NCBI GenBank assembly: GCA_016124615.1
Contig: WGNF01000004.1
Location: 248,001-312,000, forward strand
Source of the DNA: Paracoccaceae bacterium
GTDB lineage: Bacteria; Pseudomonadota; Alphaproteobacteria; Rhodobacterales; Rhodobacteraceae
DNA: 64,000 nucleotides
Reading direction: 5' to 3'
The notes under the pieces were generated by a model. It was not told the origin of the DNA, did not search any database, and saw only the letters and a program-made list of their open reading frames with translations. The translations under genes and the position numbers were made by a program. This document shows, piece after piece, positions 7,215-16,754 of the stretch (within the stretch, counting starts at the first letter, position 1; each line of letters starts with the position of its first letter).

Positions 7215-8078
7215 ATGAAGCTGCAAACGCCCGAAACCGCCGCCCCCGCCGACGCCGCGGCCCGCAAGGCGATTGCGCCGGTGATCTGCTACCCGGTGGC
7301 GACCTTGCCGCAGCCCGACCTGCCGCTGTACCGCGCCGCGCGGGAAGGGGCCGCGAAGGTCGCCGAGGTGCGGGTGCCGCCGCGCGAGGCGCGCTGTTTC
7401 GAGGTTCCCGCCGGGCATTTCTTTCGCATCCGTTGTGTGGAAGGTCCGCAGGTCGGCGACCTGAACCTGTGGAACGCGGACGATCTGACGGAGCGTTTCT
7501 ATTCCGGCAAGACGCGCGCCCTGCATGGCACCCACCTTTCGACCGGGGATCGGATGTGGTCCAGCTTTCCCAGCCTCAGGCCGATGGCGACGATCACCGC
7601 CGACACGCTGGACTGGTACGGGTTCGATGCGTTCGGCGGCGCGGTGCATGACGTGATCGGGACGCGCTGCGATCCCTACACGCACCGGCTGCTGTCGGGG
7701 GGTGACTATCACCATTGCTGCCATTCGAACCTGACCCGGGCGCTGGCCGAGGCGCGCGGCCTGCCGCTGTTTCAGGCCGAGGCGCTGGTGCATGACGTGC
7801 TGAACGTCTTCATGTGCACCGGCTTCAGCCGCGACACCGGGCAGTATTTCATGAAGGCCAGCCCGGTGCGCCCCGGCGACCACATCGAGTTTCTGGCCGA
7901 GATCGACCTCTTGGGCGGGCTGTCCGCCTGCCCCGGCGGCGATTGCTCGACCGAGCATTCCAGCGATGCCGCCGCCTGCCACCCGCTGCTGGTCGAGTTG
8001 TTCCGCCCGCGCGACGGCGCGCTGTCGGGCTGGCAGAGCCCGGCACCCAGCGGCTATGACCGCAGCCACGGGATGTGA
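7215..8078 (+). CDS. DUF1989 (urea carboxylase-associated family) protein
   Basis: The 287-residue soluble protein matches the DUF1989 / urea amidolyase-associated family. Evidence includes FRIRCVEGPQVGDLNLWNA, the metal-site-like stretch GGDYHHCCHSNLTRAL, FSRDTGQYFMKAS, and CPGGDCS near the C terminus. Family members occur next to urea carboxylase or allophanate hydrolase and as stand-alone genes; here no urea genes are adjacent. The start ATG 7215 has GAGGGGAG 7 bp upstream. It stands alone between the Cys-rich protein and the leuA leader. The reaction is not established. Confidence 0.8.
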   Translation: MKLQTPETAAPADAAARKAIAPVICYPVATLPQPDLPLYRAAREGAAKVAEVRVPPREARCFEVPAGHFFRIRCVEGPQVGDLNLWNADDLTERFYSGKTRALHGTHLSTGDRMWSSFPSLRPMATITADTLDWYGFDAFGGAVHDVIGTRCDPYTHRLLSGGDYHHCCHSNLTRALAEARGLPLFQAEALVHDVLNVFMCTGFSRDTGQYFMKASPVRPGDHIEFLAEIDLLGGLSACPGGDCSTEHSSDAAACHPLLVELFRPRDGALSGWQSPAPSGYDRSHGM

Positions 8079-8121
8079 TCGCCGATCGGATTTTCTGCCT
8101 TTCCTTTTCGCGAATCGTCCA

Positions 8122-8127
8122 TATAGT
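8122..8127 (+). promoter_or_regulatory. -10 element of the leuL-leuA promoter
   Basis: TATAGT at 8122-8127 is a close match to TATAAT. Transcription would start around G8134 or A8136, at or within 2 nt of the leuL ATG, so the leader peptide would be translated from a leaderless or nearly leaderless mRNA. No clear -35 hexamer is seen. Confidence 0.5.
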
Positions 8128-8135
8128 CCGACCGC

Positions 8136-8222
8136 ATGACACGGGCGTTCATCATATCCTTTGCCTCGGGGCCCAGCCGCCTCCTGCCCGCCCGTGGGCT
8201 TCTGCTTCTTAGCTGCCTCTGA
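8136..8222 (+). CDS. leuL: Leucine-rich leader peptide of leuA
   Basis: A 28-codon open frame, MTRAFIISFASGPSRLLPAR followed by GLLLLSCL and a TGA stop, ends 78 bp before leuA. Four consecutive Leu codons (8199-8210) plus three more nearby fit a leader whose translation senses charged tRNA-Leu and controls leuA by attenuation. There is no Shine-Dalgarno sequence before the ATG, and the predicted transcription start is next to the ATG. In alphaproteobacteria the trp leader trpL of Sinorhizobium is known to be leaderless, which makes this credible. Confidence 0.8.
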   Translation: MTRAFIISFASGPSRLLPARGLLLLSCL

Positions 8223-8253
8223 GCGTGCCCTTCGGGTGCGACCGCTCGGAGGT
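8215..8253 (+). promoter_or_regulatory. Attenuator-type hairpin between leuL and leuA
   Basis: GCCTCTGAGCG (8215-8225) can pair over 11 bp, with wobbles, with CGCTCGGAGGT (8243-8253), and GTGCCC/GGGTGC can nest inside. The 5' arm contains the leuL stop codon, so ribosome position on the leader would decide whether the stem forms. The 3' arm can alternatively pair with GCCTCC at 8179-8184. No U-tract follows, so whether this is a terminator, a pause hairpin or a translational switch is open. Confidence 0.55.
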
Positions 8254-8300
8254 GACCAGCGCCCGGAAGCAAAGAGACGCCAAAGCAGAGAGATATTCCC

Positions 8301-9878
8301 ATGACCAACCCCGCCCCCCGCATCATGCCGTCTGATCAAGACCGCGTACTGATATTCGACACCACGTTGCGCGATGGCGAACAGTCGCCCGGCGCGACGA
8401 TGACGCACGACGAAAAGCTGGAAATCGCCGCCCTGCTCGATGAAATGGGCGTGGATATCATCGAGGCCGGCTTTCCCATCGCCTCGATCGGCGATTTCGA
8501 GGCCGTCAGCGACATTGCCCGGCAGGCGAAGAACGCCGTGATCTGTGGCCTCGCCCGTGCCAGCATGGGCGATATCGACCGCTGCTGGGAGGCGGTGAAA
8601 CACGCCCGCCGCCCGCGTATCCACACCTTCATCGGCACCTCGCCGCTGCACCGCGCGATTCCCAACCTCGACATGGACCAGATGGCCGACCGCATCCACG
8701 CGACCGTCACCCATGCCCGCAACCTGTGCGACAACGTGCAATGGTCGCCGATGGACGCGACGCGGACCGAACATGACTATCTGTGCCGCGTGGTGGAAAT
8801 CGCGATCAAGGCGGGCGCCACCACGATCAACATCCCCGATACCGTGGGCTACACCGCGCCGCGCGAAAGCGCCGCGCTGATCCGCATGTTGCTGGAACGG
8901 GTGCCGGGCGCCGACAGCATCATATTCGCCACGCATTGCCACAACGACCTTGGCATGGCGACGGCGAACGCGCTGGCCGCCGTCGAGGCGGGCGCGCGGC
9001 AGATCGAATGCACGATCAACGGCTTGGGCGAACGCGCGGGCAACACCGCGCTGGAAGAAGTGGTGATGGCGCTCAAGGTGCGCAACGACATCATGCCTTA
9101 CCGCACCGGCGTCGATACCACCAAGATCATGAACATCAGCCGCAAGGTGGCCACCGTTTCCGGCTTTCCGGTGCAGTTCAACAAGGCCATCGTCGGCAAG
9201 AACGCCTTTGCGCATGAATCCGGCATCCATCAGGACGGCATGTTGAAGAACGCCGAAACGTTCGAGATCATGCGCCCGACCGACATCGGCTTGTCCGAGA
9301 CCAACCTCGTCATGGGCAAGCATTCGGGCCGCGCCGCGCTGCGGTCGAAACTCGCCGATCTGGGCTATGAACTGGCCGACAACCAGTTGGCCGACGTGTT
9401 CGTGCGCTTCAAGGCCTTGGCCGATCGCAAGAAGGAAGTCTACGACGACGACCTGATCGCGCTGATGCAGGACAGCACGACGAGTGCCGAACATGACTAC
9501 ATGCAGATCAAGCACCTGCGCGTGGTCTGCGGCACCGAAGGGCCGCAGACGGCCGACCTGACGATGACCATCGACGGGGTGGACCATTCCGTGCACGCCA
9601 CCGGCGACGGCCCGGTCGATGCCACTTTCGCGGCGGTCAAGGCGCTCTTTCCCCACACGGCGCGGCTGCAACTCTATCAGGTGCATGCCGTGACCGAGGG
9701 CACCGACGCGCAGGCCACCGTCAGCGTGCGGATGGAAGAGGACGGCAAGATGGTCACCGGCCAGTCGGCGGATACCGATACCGTGGTGGCCAGCGCCAAG
9801 GCCTATGTCAACGCGCTGAACAAGCTGATCCTGCGGCGGCAGAAAACCAAACCGGCCGAGGCCGCCCGGCAGGCCTGA
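8301..9878 (+). CDS. leuA: 2-isopropylmalate synthase
   Basis: A 525-residue enzyme condensing acetyl-CoA with 2-oxoisovalerate, the first committed step of leucine synthesis. The catalytic TIM barrel shows FDTTLRDGEQSPG at about 19-31, the metal-binding HCHNDLGMATAN near 215, and the linker motif around HESGIHQDGML. The C-terminal LeuA dimer/regulatory domain (about 390-515) is complete, so leucine feedback inhibition is expected. The start ATG follows GCAGAGAGATATTCCC. A leucine-rich leader lies directly upstream. This is a short-type leuA with normal length. Confidence 0.95.
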   Translation: MTNPAPRIMPSDQDRVLIFDTTLRDGEQSPGATMTHDEKLEIAALLDEMGVDIIEAGFPIASIGDFEAVSDIARQAKNAVICGLARASMGDIDRCWEAVKHARRPRIHTFIGTSPLHRAIPNLDMDQMADRIHATVTHARNLCDNVQWSPMDATRTEHDYLCRVVEIAIKAGATTINIPDTVGYTAPRESAALIRMLLERVPGADSIIFATHCHNDLGMATANALAAVEAGARQIECTINGLGERAGNTALEEVVMALKVRNDIMPYRTGVDTTKIMNISRKVATVSGFPVQFNKAIVGKNAFAHESGIHQDGMLKNAETFEIMRPTDIGLSETNLVMGKHSGRAALRSKLADLGYELADNQLADVFVRFKALADRKKEVYDDDLIALMQDSTTSAEHDYMQIKHLRVVCGTEGPQTADLTMTIDGVDHSVHATGDGPVDATFAAVKALFPHTARLQLYQVHAVTEGTDAQATVSVRMEEDGKMVTGQSADTDTVVASAKAYVNALNKLILRRQKTKPAEAARQA

Positions 9879-9885
9879 GCCAATC

Positions 9886-9915
9886 GCGGGCCGCCCGAAG
9901 GCAGCGGCGGCCCGC
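9886..9915 (+). terminator. Stem-loop after leuA
   Basis: A perfect 10-bp stem GCGGGCCGCC / GGCGGCCCGC with a 10-base loop starts 7 bp after the leuA stop. No T-run follows, so it may be a weak terminator or an mRNA 3'-end stabiliser. The rest of the 192-bp gap before mreB holds a TATAAG (about 9998-10003) but no clear partner -35. Confidence 0.55.
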
Positions 9916-9932
9916 ACATCCCGACACCGTGA

Positions 9933-11108
<1,176 letters not shown>

Positions 11109-11151
11109 GGCCGGGCCGCCGGCCGGGCTTGGCGCCAGAGGCGGGGCAGCC

Positions 11152-12054
11152 GTGGCAAAAGACAGAAACGGACAGGAAGATTTCGTCAGGCCCATCCGGC
11201 GTATTCTGGTGGGAATGATGGCCTTTGTCCTGATCGCCCTTTTCCTGCTTTGGCGGGTCGACAGCCCACGGGTGGAACGCTTCCGCACCATGCTGGTGGA
11301 TCGTTTCGTGCCCAGCTTTTCCTGGCTGATGCTGCCGGTCACCCGCGTCACGGTGATGGCCGAAAGCTTTCAGTCCTACGTGCGCATCTACGAACAGAAC
11401 CAGGAACTGCGGCGCGAGTTGCAGCAGATGAAGGCGTGGAAAGAGGCCGCGCTGCAGCTGGAACAGAAGAACGCGAAACTGCTGGATCTCAATCAGGTGC
11501 GGCTTGACCCCAGCCTGACCCATGTGACTGGCGTGGTGCTGGCGGATTCGGGATCGCCCTTCCGCCAGTCGGTGCTGCTGAACGTGGGCGCGCGTGACGG
11601 CATCGTGGATGGCTGGGCGGTGATGGACGGGCTTGGCCTCGTCGGGCGCGTTTCGGGCGTCGGCGAGACGACGAGCCGGGTCATCCTGCTGACCGACTCG
11701 AACAGCCGGATTCCGGTGACGATCGAGCCCTCGGGGCAGCATGCGCTTTTGCAGGGCGACAACACCGCGATCCCGCCGATCGACTTTGTCGAGAACCCCG
11801 ACCTGGTGCGGCCGGGCGATCAGGTGGTGTCCTCGGGCGATGGTGGCGTGTTCCCGGCCGGGTTGCTGGTCGGTCAGGTGGCCGAAGGGCCCGACCGGCG
11901 GCTGAAGGTGCGGCTGGCGGCGGATTACGAGCGGCTCGATTTCCTGCGCGTGTTGCGCAGCCATGCCGCAGAGCATGTCACCGACCCCGGCAGCCTGATT
12001 GCGCCGCCGCTTCCGCCGCAACCCGCCGCAACGGCGACGAAGACCAATGGCTAG
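11152..12054 (+). CDS. mreC: Rod shape-determining protein MreC
   Basis: A 300-residue bitopic inner membrane protein with an N-terminal helix at about 21-40 (ILVGMMAFVLIALFLLW), a coiled coil around 85-115 (EQNQELRRELQQMKAWKEAA) and the periplasmic double beta-barrel (GDQVVSSGDGGVFPAGLLVGQV). It links MreB to PBP2/RodA. The start is GTG at 11152, after GGCGGGGCAGCC. The end overlaps mreD by 8 bp, implying translational coupling. Confidence 0.93.
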   Translation: MAKDRNGQEDFVRPIRRILVGMMAFVLIALFLLWRVDSPRVERFRTMLVDRFVPSFSWLMLPVTRVTVMAESFQSYVRIYEQNQELRRELQQMKAWKEAALQLEQKNAKLLDLNQVRLDPSLTHVTGVVLADSGSPFRQSVLLNVGARDGIVDGWAVMDGLGLVGRVSGVGETTSRVILLTDSNSRIPVTIEPSGQHALLQGDNTAIPPIDFVENPDLVRPGDQVVSSGDGGVFPAGLLVGQVAEGPDRRLKVRLAADYERLDFLRVLRSHAAEHVTDPGSLIAPPLPPQPAATATKTNG

Positions 12055-12586
12055 GCCGGTCATCAGCCCGCGTTGGGCCTTTCGCGGCCTTTACGTCGCG
12101 ATTGCCGTCCTGCTGGTGCTGATCCGCATCCTGCCGATCCGCACCCTGCCGACGACGCTGCCGGGGCCGGACCTGTTGACCTGCATCACGCTGGTCTGGG
12201 TGCTGCGCCGCCCCGACTATGTGCCGGTGCTGCTGATCGCAGCGGTCTTCCTGATGGAGGATTTTCTGCTGATGCGCCCGCCCGGCCTTTGGGCGGTGAT
12301 CGTGCTGATGGGCACCGAGTTCCTGCGCTCCCGCGAGGCGCTGACGCGCGAGTTGGGGCTGGCGATGGAATGGGCGATGGTCTCGACCGTGATGATCGGC
12401 ATGGTGCTGGTCTACCGGCTGGCCTATGCGGTGGCCTTCCTCGATGAACCGCAGCTGTCGCTGGTCGCGCTGCAACTTCTGGGCTCGATCCTGTGCTACC
12501 CTGTCGTGGTCGGGCTGTCGCGGGCGCTGTTCGGCCTGCGCAAGGCGGCCACCGGCGAAGTCGACGCATTGGGGAGGCGGATGTGA
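12047..12586 (+). CDS. mreD: Rod shape-determining protein MreD
   Basis: A 179-residue integral membrane protein with about five helices, co-encoded with mreC and mrdA. Sequence conservation in MreD is low; support comes from size, hydrophobicity, RPGLWAVIVLMGTEFLRSRE in the middle, and position. ATG 12047 lies inside the end of mreC (8-bp overlap). The stop TGA overlaps the GTG start of mrdA. Confidence 0.9.
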   Translation: MARPVISPRWAFRGLYVAIAVLLVLIRILPIRTLPTTLPGPDLLTCITLVWVLRRPDYVPVLLIAAVFLMEDFLLMRPPGLWAVIVLMGTEFLRSREALTRELGLAMEWAMVSTVMIGMVLVYRLAYAVAFLDEPQLSLVALQLLGSILCYPVVVGLSRALFGLRKAATGEVDALGRRM

Positions 12587-14526
12587 GACGCTCGCCCAAG
12601 GATACCGAAGACAGTTCGCGCAAGATCAGCCGCCGCGCCCTGCTGCTGGGGGTCGGGCAGGCTGCGCTGGTCGCCGGGCTGACGCTGCGGATGCGGCAGA
12701 TGCAGGTGGTCGAGGCGGATCAGTACCGCATGCTGTCGGACCAGAACCGCATCAACCTGCGCCTGATCCCGCCCGCGCGTGGCCTGATCTTCGACCGCAA
12801 CGGCATCCTGCTGGCGGGGAACGAGCAGAATTTCAGTGCCGTGATCGTCCGCGAAGACGCCGGGGGTGATGTCGACGGTGTACTGCACCGGCTTGCCGAC
12901 CTGATCCCGCTGAGCGAGGACGACATCAGCCGCACCCTGCGCGACGTCAAGCGCCACAGCGCCTTCGTGCCGATCACCGTGTCGGACCGGCTGACGTGGG
13001 ATGAGTTGTCGCGCGTTGCGGTGAACGCCCCCGCCCTGCCCGGCGTCACGCCAGAAGTCGGCCTGTCGCGGCACTATCCGTTGATCGAGGATATGGCGCA
13101 TGTTGTGGGCTATGTCGGCCCGGTCAGTGAATCCGATCTGGCCAGGATCGACAGCCCCGACCCGCTGCTGCAAATCCCGAAATTCCAGATCGGCAAGGTC
13201 GGCGTCGAGGCGCTGAAAGAGGATGACCTGCGCGGCACGGCGGGCACCAAGCAGATCGAGGTGAACTCTGTCGGGCGGGTGATGCGCGAGCTGGACCGCA
13301 AGGACGGCCAGCCCGGCGAAAACCTGCAGCTGACCATCGACGCCAAGTTGCAGAACTACGCGCTGGCCCGGCTGGGCGACCAGAGCGCGGCGGTGGTGGC
13401 CATCGAGGTTGCCACCGGCGACATTCTGGCCTGCGCCTCGGCGCCGTCGTTCGACCCCAACAAATTCGTGCGCGGTATCTCGACGGTCGACTATCAGGAC
13501 TACATGACCAACGACCACCGCCCGCTGGCCAACAAGACGGTGCAGGGCATCTATCCGCCCGGCTCGACCTTCAAGATCGTCACGGCGCTGGGGGCGTTGC
13601 GATCTGGCGCGCTGAAGCTCAACGACAAGATCCGCTGCCCCGGCTACATCGACGTCAGCGGCCGCCGGTTCCATTGCTGGAACCACGGCGGGCATGGCGT
13701 GCTCGACCTTGAGGGCGCGCTGACGCAGTCCTGCGACGTGTTCTTCTACACCGTGGCGCAACGCTGCGGGATCGAGGTGATCAGCGCGATGGCCGAGACG
13801 ATGGGGCTGGGCGTCAAGCACGACCTGCCGATGTCGGCCATCGCCGAGGGGCTGAACCCGAACAAGGCGTGGAAGAAGAAATACCGCAAGCAGGACTGGC
13901 TGATCGGCGACACGATCAACGCGGCCATCGGTCAGGGCTATGTGCTGTCGTCGCCGCTGCAACTGGCGGTGATGGTGATGCGGCTTGCGGCAGGCGCTTC
14001 GGTGCTGCCGCGCCTGATCAAATCGGTGAACGGGGTCGAGGCGCCGATTGTGCCCGCGCGCCCGCTTGACATAGACCCCGCCGCGCTTGGCGCGGTGCGG
14101 GCGGGCATCTGGGGCGTGGTGAACGGCGCCCGCGGCACCGCCCGCGGCGCCCGGATCGAAGACCCGCACATGATCATGGCGGGCAAGACCGGCACCAGCC
14201 AGGTGCGCAACATCTCGGCCGCGGAACGCGAAACCGGCGTGGTGGGCAATGACAAGGTGCCGTGGAACCAGCGCGACCACGCGCTGTTCGTTGGCTACGC
14301 CCCCTACGACGCACCCAAGGTTGCGGTTTCGGTCGTGGTCGAACACGGCGGCGCCGATCACCAGGCCGCGCCGATTTCGCGCGATGTGCTGCTGTTCGCA
14401 CTCAACGGCGGGATGCCACCGCTGAGCGCCTTTCCGGCCAGCATGCGCAGCGCCGTGGACGCCCAGCAAAAGTCGATGCAGCTGCGCGACTTCAGTGCCA
14501 GCACGGTGGCGAGGGCCCGCACATGA
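12583..14526 (+). CDS. mrdA: Penicillin-binding protein 2 (peptidoglycan transpeptidase)
   Basis: The 647-residue class B PBP has one N-terminal membrane helix (about 17-34), the dimerisation/pedestal region with PARGLIFDRNG, and a transpeptidase domain. The active site is complete: S328-T-F-K331 in PPGSTFKIV, S383-C-D385, and K535-T-G537. The start GTG 12583 overlaps the mreD stop (GTGA), preceded by GGGGAGG; the alternative upstream ATG frame has no such signal. It works with RodA in lateral wall elongation. Confidence 0.95.
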   Translation: MRRSPKDTEDSSRKISRRALLLGVGQAALVAGLTLRMRQMQVVEADQYRMLSDQNRINLRLIPPARGLIFDRNGILLAGNEQNFSAVIVREDAGGDVDGVLHRLADLIPLSEDDISRTLRDVKRHSAFVPITVSDRLTWDELSRVAVNAPALPGVTPEVGLSRHYPLIEDMAHVVGYVGPVSESDLARIDSPDPLLQIPKFQIGKVGVEALKEDDLRGTAGTKQIEVNSVGRVMRELDRKDGQPGENLQLTIDAKLQNYALARLGDQSAAVVAIEVATGDILACASAPSFDPNKFVRGISTVDYQDYMTNDHRPLANKTVQGIYPPGSTFKIVTALGALRSGALKLNDKIRCPGYIDVSGRRFHCWNHGGHGVLDLEGALTQSCDVFFYTVAQRCGIEVISAMAETMGLGVKHDLPMSAIAEGLNPNKAWKKKYRKQDWLIGDTINAAIGQGYVLSSPLQLAVMVMRLAAGASVLPRLIKSVNGVEAPIVPARPLDIDPAALGAVRAGIWGVVNGARGTARGARIEDPHMIMAGKTGTSQVRNISAAERETGVVGNDKVPWNQRDHALFVGYAPYDAPKVAVSVVVEHGGADHQAAPISRDVLLFALNGGMPPLSAFPASMRSAVDAQQKSMQLRDFSASTVARART

Positions 14527-15668
14527 GTTACCTCGAATATACCGTCAAGACGGTGCCTACCGGGCTGCGCAAGGCGCTTTACCTGAACTGGGCGCTGGTG
14601 GTGCTGTTGATCGCGGTCTCCTCGGTCGGGTTCCTGATGCTCTATTCGGTCGCGGGCGGCGCGTTGCAGCCCTGGGCGCTGCCGCAGATCCAGCGGTTCG
14701 TGCTTGGCCTTGGCATCATGTTCATCTTCGCCTTCGTGCCAATCTGGTTCTGGCGCAACATCTCTGGCGTCGCCTATCTGGTCTCGCTGCTGCTGTTGGT
14801 GCTGGTCGATGTCGCCGGTTCGGTCGGAATGGGGGCGCAGCGCTGGATCGACCTTGGCTTCATGCGGCTGCAACCGTCCGAACTGGCCAAGATCACGCTG
14901 GTGATGCTGCTGGCCTCTTACTACGACTGGCTCGACGTCAGGAAAACCTCGCGCCCGCTCTGGGTGCTGATCCCGGTGATCCTGATCCTGATCCCGACGG
15001 CGCTGGTGATGAAGCAGCCCGACCTTGGCACCGCGATCCTGCTTTTGCTGGGCGGCGGCGTGGTGATGTTCCTGGCGGGCGTCAGCGTGTGGTATTTCGG
15101 GGTCGTGCTGGGCGCCGGGGTCGGTCTGGTGGCGGCGGTGATGACCTCGCGTGGCACCTCGTGGCAGTTGCTGAAAGACTATCAGTTCAAGCGGATCGAC
15201 ATCTTCCTCGACCCCGGATCGGACCCGCTGGGCGCGGGCTACCACATCAGCCAGGCCAAGATCGCGCTGGGGTCCGGCGGCTGGGTCGGGCGGGGATTTC
15301 TGCAAGGCACGCAGTCGCGGTTGAACTTCCTGCCGGAAAAACACACCGACTTCATCTTTACCACGCTGGGCGAAGAATTCGGCTTTGTCGGCACGGTGTC
15401 GCTGCTGATGCTTTACGCGCTGATCATCGTGTTCTGCGTCCATTCCGCGATGAACAACAAGGACCGGTTCGCCGCGCTTCTGACGCTGGGCGTGGCGGCG
15501 ACCTTCTTCTTCTACTTCGCGGTCAACATGTCGATGGTGATGGGGCTGGCCCCGGTGGTGGGGGTGCCGCTGCCGCTGGTGTCTTACGGCGGATCGGCGA
15601 TGCTGGTGCTGATGGCGGCCTTCGGGCTGGTGCAAAGCGCGCATATCCACCGTCCGCGCGGGCGGTAA
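14523..15668 (+). CDS. rodA: RodA, SEDS peptidoglycan glycosyltransferase
   Basis: A 381-residue polytopic membrane protein of the SEDS family that polymerises lipid II with PBP2 as partner. Signatures present are GAQRWIDLGFMRLQPSEL, the long loop with GSGGWVGRGFLQGTQSRLNFLPE and HTDFIF, and the C-terminal GVPLPLVSYGGSAML. The ATG overlaps the mrdA stop (ATGA). It is the last gene of the cluster and is followed by an intergenic repeat at 15678. Confidence 0.95.
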   Translation: MSYLEYTVKTVPTGLRKALYLNWALVVLLIAVSSVGFLMLYSVAGGALQPWALPQIQRFVLGLGIMFIFAFVPIWFWRNISGVAYLVSLLLLVLVDVAGSVGMGAQRWIDLGFMRLQPSELAKITLVMLLASYYDWLDVRKTSRPLWVLIPVILILIPTALVMKQPDLGTAILLLLGGGVVMFLAGVSVWYFGVVLGAGVGLVAAVMTSRGTSWQLLKDYQFKRIDIFLDPGSDPLGAGYHISQAKIALGSGGWVGRGFLQGTQSRLNFLPEKHTDFIFTTLGEEFGFVGTVSLLMLYALIIVFCVHSAMNNKDRFAALLTLGVAATFFFYFAVNMSMVMGLAPVVGVPLPLVSYGGSAMLVLMAAFGLVQSAHIHRPRGR

Positions 15669-15677
15669 GGGCAGAGC

Positions 15678-15742
15678 GGGGGGGCTGTCTGCCCCCCGGC
15701 GCCTGCGGCGCTCCCCCCGAGGATATTTTTACCAATGCGAAA
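15678..15742 (+). repeat. Intergenic repeat, copy A (GC hairpin plus GGATATTTTTACCAATGCGAAA-type tail)
   Basis: A G7/C6 hairpin, a GCGCC/GGCGC hairpin, CCCCCCGAGG, then ATATTTTTACCAATGCGAAA. It is about 93% identical over 65 bp to 27904-27967, and its AT core recurs at 23928-23955 and (inverted) 39610-39636. It lies just after rodA and may act as a terminator, since a T-run follows the GC hairpin. In frame it spells [12 protein letters not shown], which explains spurious open frames here. Confidence 0.8.
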
Positions 15743-15812
15743 GGAGGGGGCGGTTTGTGGTGGCATGGCGGCCATGCTACGCCTCGGCCAAACTGCCAGG
15801 AGAGAACGCCAG

Positions 15813-16748
15813 ATGCCGATCACCGTCCAGTTCGCCGCCGGGCCGAGGCTTTGGCCGGAATATCGTGAGCCGCTGGCGCGCGCGTTTGCCGCGGCGGGTC
15901 TTGATGTGGCGATGACGGAGGCTGCCGATCCGGCGGCGGTGGACTACATCGTCTTTGCGCCGGGCGGGACGATCACCGATTTCACCCCCTACACCCGCTG
16001 CAAGGCGGTGCTGAACCTCTGGGCCGGGGTGGAACGGATCGTGGACAACCCGACGCTGACGCAACCCCTGTGCCGCATGGTGGACCCGGCGCTGACCGAT
16101 GGCATGGTGGAATATGTGGTGGGGCATGTGCTGCGCCACCATCTGGGCATGGACCAGCATATCCTGCATCAGGACGGAGTGTGGCGGAACCACCTGATCC
16201 CGCCGATCGCGCGGGAACGGCCGGTGACGATCCTGGGGCTGGGCGCATTGGGCGCGGCCTGCGGGCAGGCGCTGGCACGGCTGAACTTTCCGGTGACGGG
16301 GTGGAGCCGGTCGCCGAAAGAGGTGGCGGGCATCCGGTGCCTGTCCGGCGCGGACGGGCTGGCGGCGGCGCTGGACGGGGCGCAGGTGGTGGTGCTTCTG
16401 CTGCCGCTGACGGCAGAGACGGAAAGCCTGCTGAACGCCGACCGGTTCGGCCTTATGGCGCCGGGCGGGTTCGTCATCAATCCGGGGCGCGGGCCGCTGA
16501 TCGACGATGCGGCGCTGCTGGCGGCGCTGGACAGCGGGCAGTTGGCCCATGCCACGCTGGATGTGTTCCGGCAGGAACCGCTGCCGCCCGCGCATCCGTT
16601 CTGGGCGCACCCCAAGGTGACGGTGACGCCGCATATCGCCGCCGACACGCGCGCAGAAAGCGCGAGCCGTCTGGTCGCCGAAAACATCCGGCGCGGCGAG
16701 GCCGGCGAGCCGTTCCTGCACCAGGTCGACCGGGCGCGGGGCTACTGA
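15813..16748 (+). CDS. D-2-hydroxyacid dehydrogenase, glyoxylate/hydroxypyruvate reductase A-like
   Basis: The 311-residue protein has the NAD(P)-binding motif GLGALGAACGQALARLNF at about 139-156. It also has NPGRGPLIDDAALLAALDSG and the terminal VTPHIAADTRAESA carrying the catalytic His; the Arg and Glu of the usual Arg-Glu-His triad lie in NPGRG and FRQEPLP. This fits the GhrA branch, which reduces glyoxylate and hydroxypyruvate. The ATG 15813 follows CAGGAGAGAACGCC. It stands alone, convergent with the RpiR regulator 6 bp away. The exact substrate is not deducible. Confidence 0.85.
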   Translation: MPITVQFAAGPRLWPEYREPLARAFAAAGLDVAMTEAADPAAVDYIVFAPGGTITDFTPYTRCKAVLNLWAGVERIVDNPTLTQPLCRMVDPALTDGMVEYVVGHVLRHHLGMDQHILHQDGVWRNHLIPPIARERPVTILGLGALGAACGQALARLNFPVTGWSRSPKEVAGIRCLSGADGLAAALDGAQVVVLLLPLTAETESLLNADRFGLMAPGGFVINPGRGPLIDDAALLAALDSGQLAHATLDVFRQEPLPPAHPFWAHPKVTVTPHIAADTRAESASRLVAENIRRGEAGEPFLHQVDRARGY

Positions 16749-16754
16749 AGGCGC

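Noticed and set aside
12496..14469. A 657-codon minus-strand open frame antisense to mrdA
   Set aside because: mrdA has the full penicillin-binding active site and operon overlaps; the antisense frame has no recognisable domain.
15669..15812. Coding potential of the [16 protein letters not shown] reading through the rodA-downstream gap
   Set aside because: The same reading appears at the other repeat copy; it is translation of an intergenic repeat, not a conserved protein.
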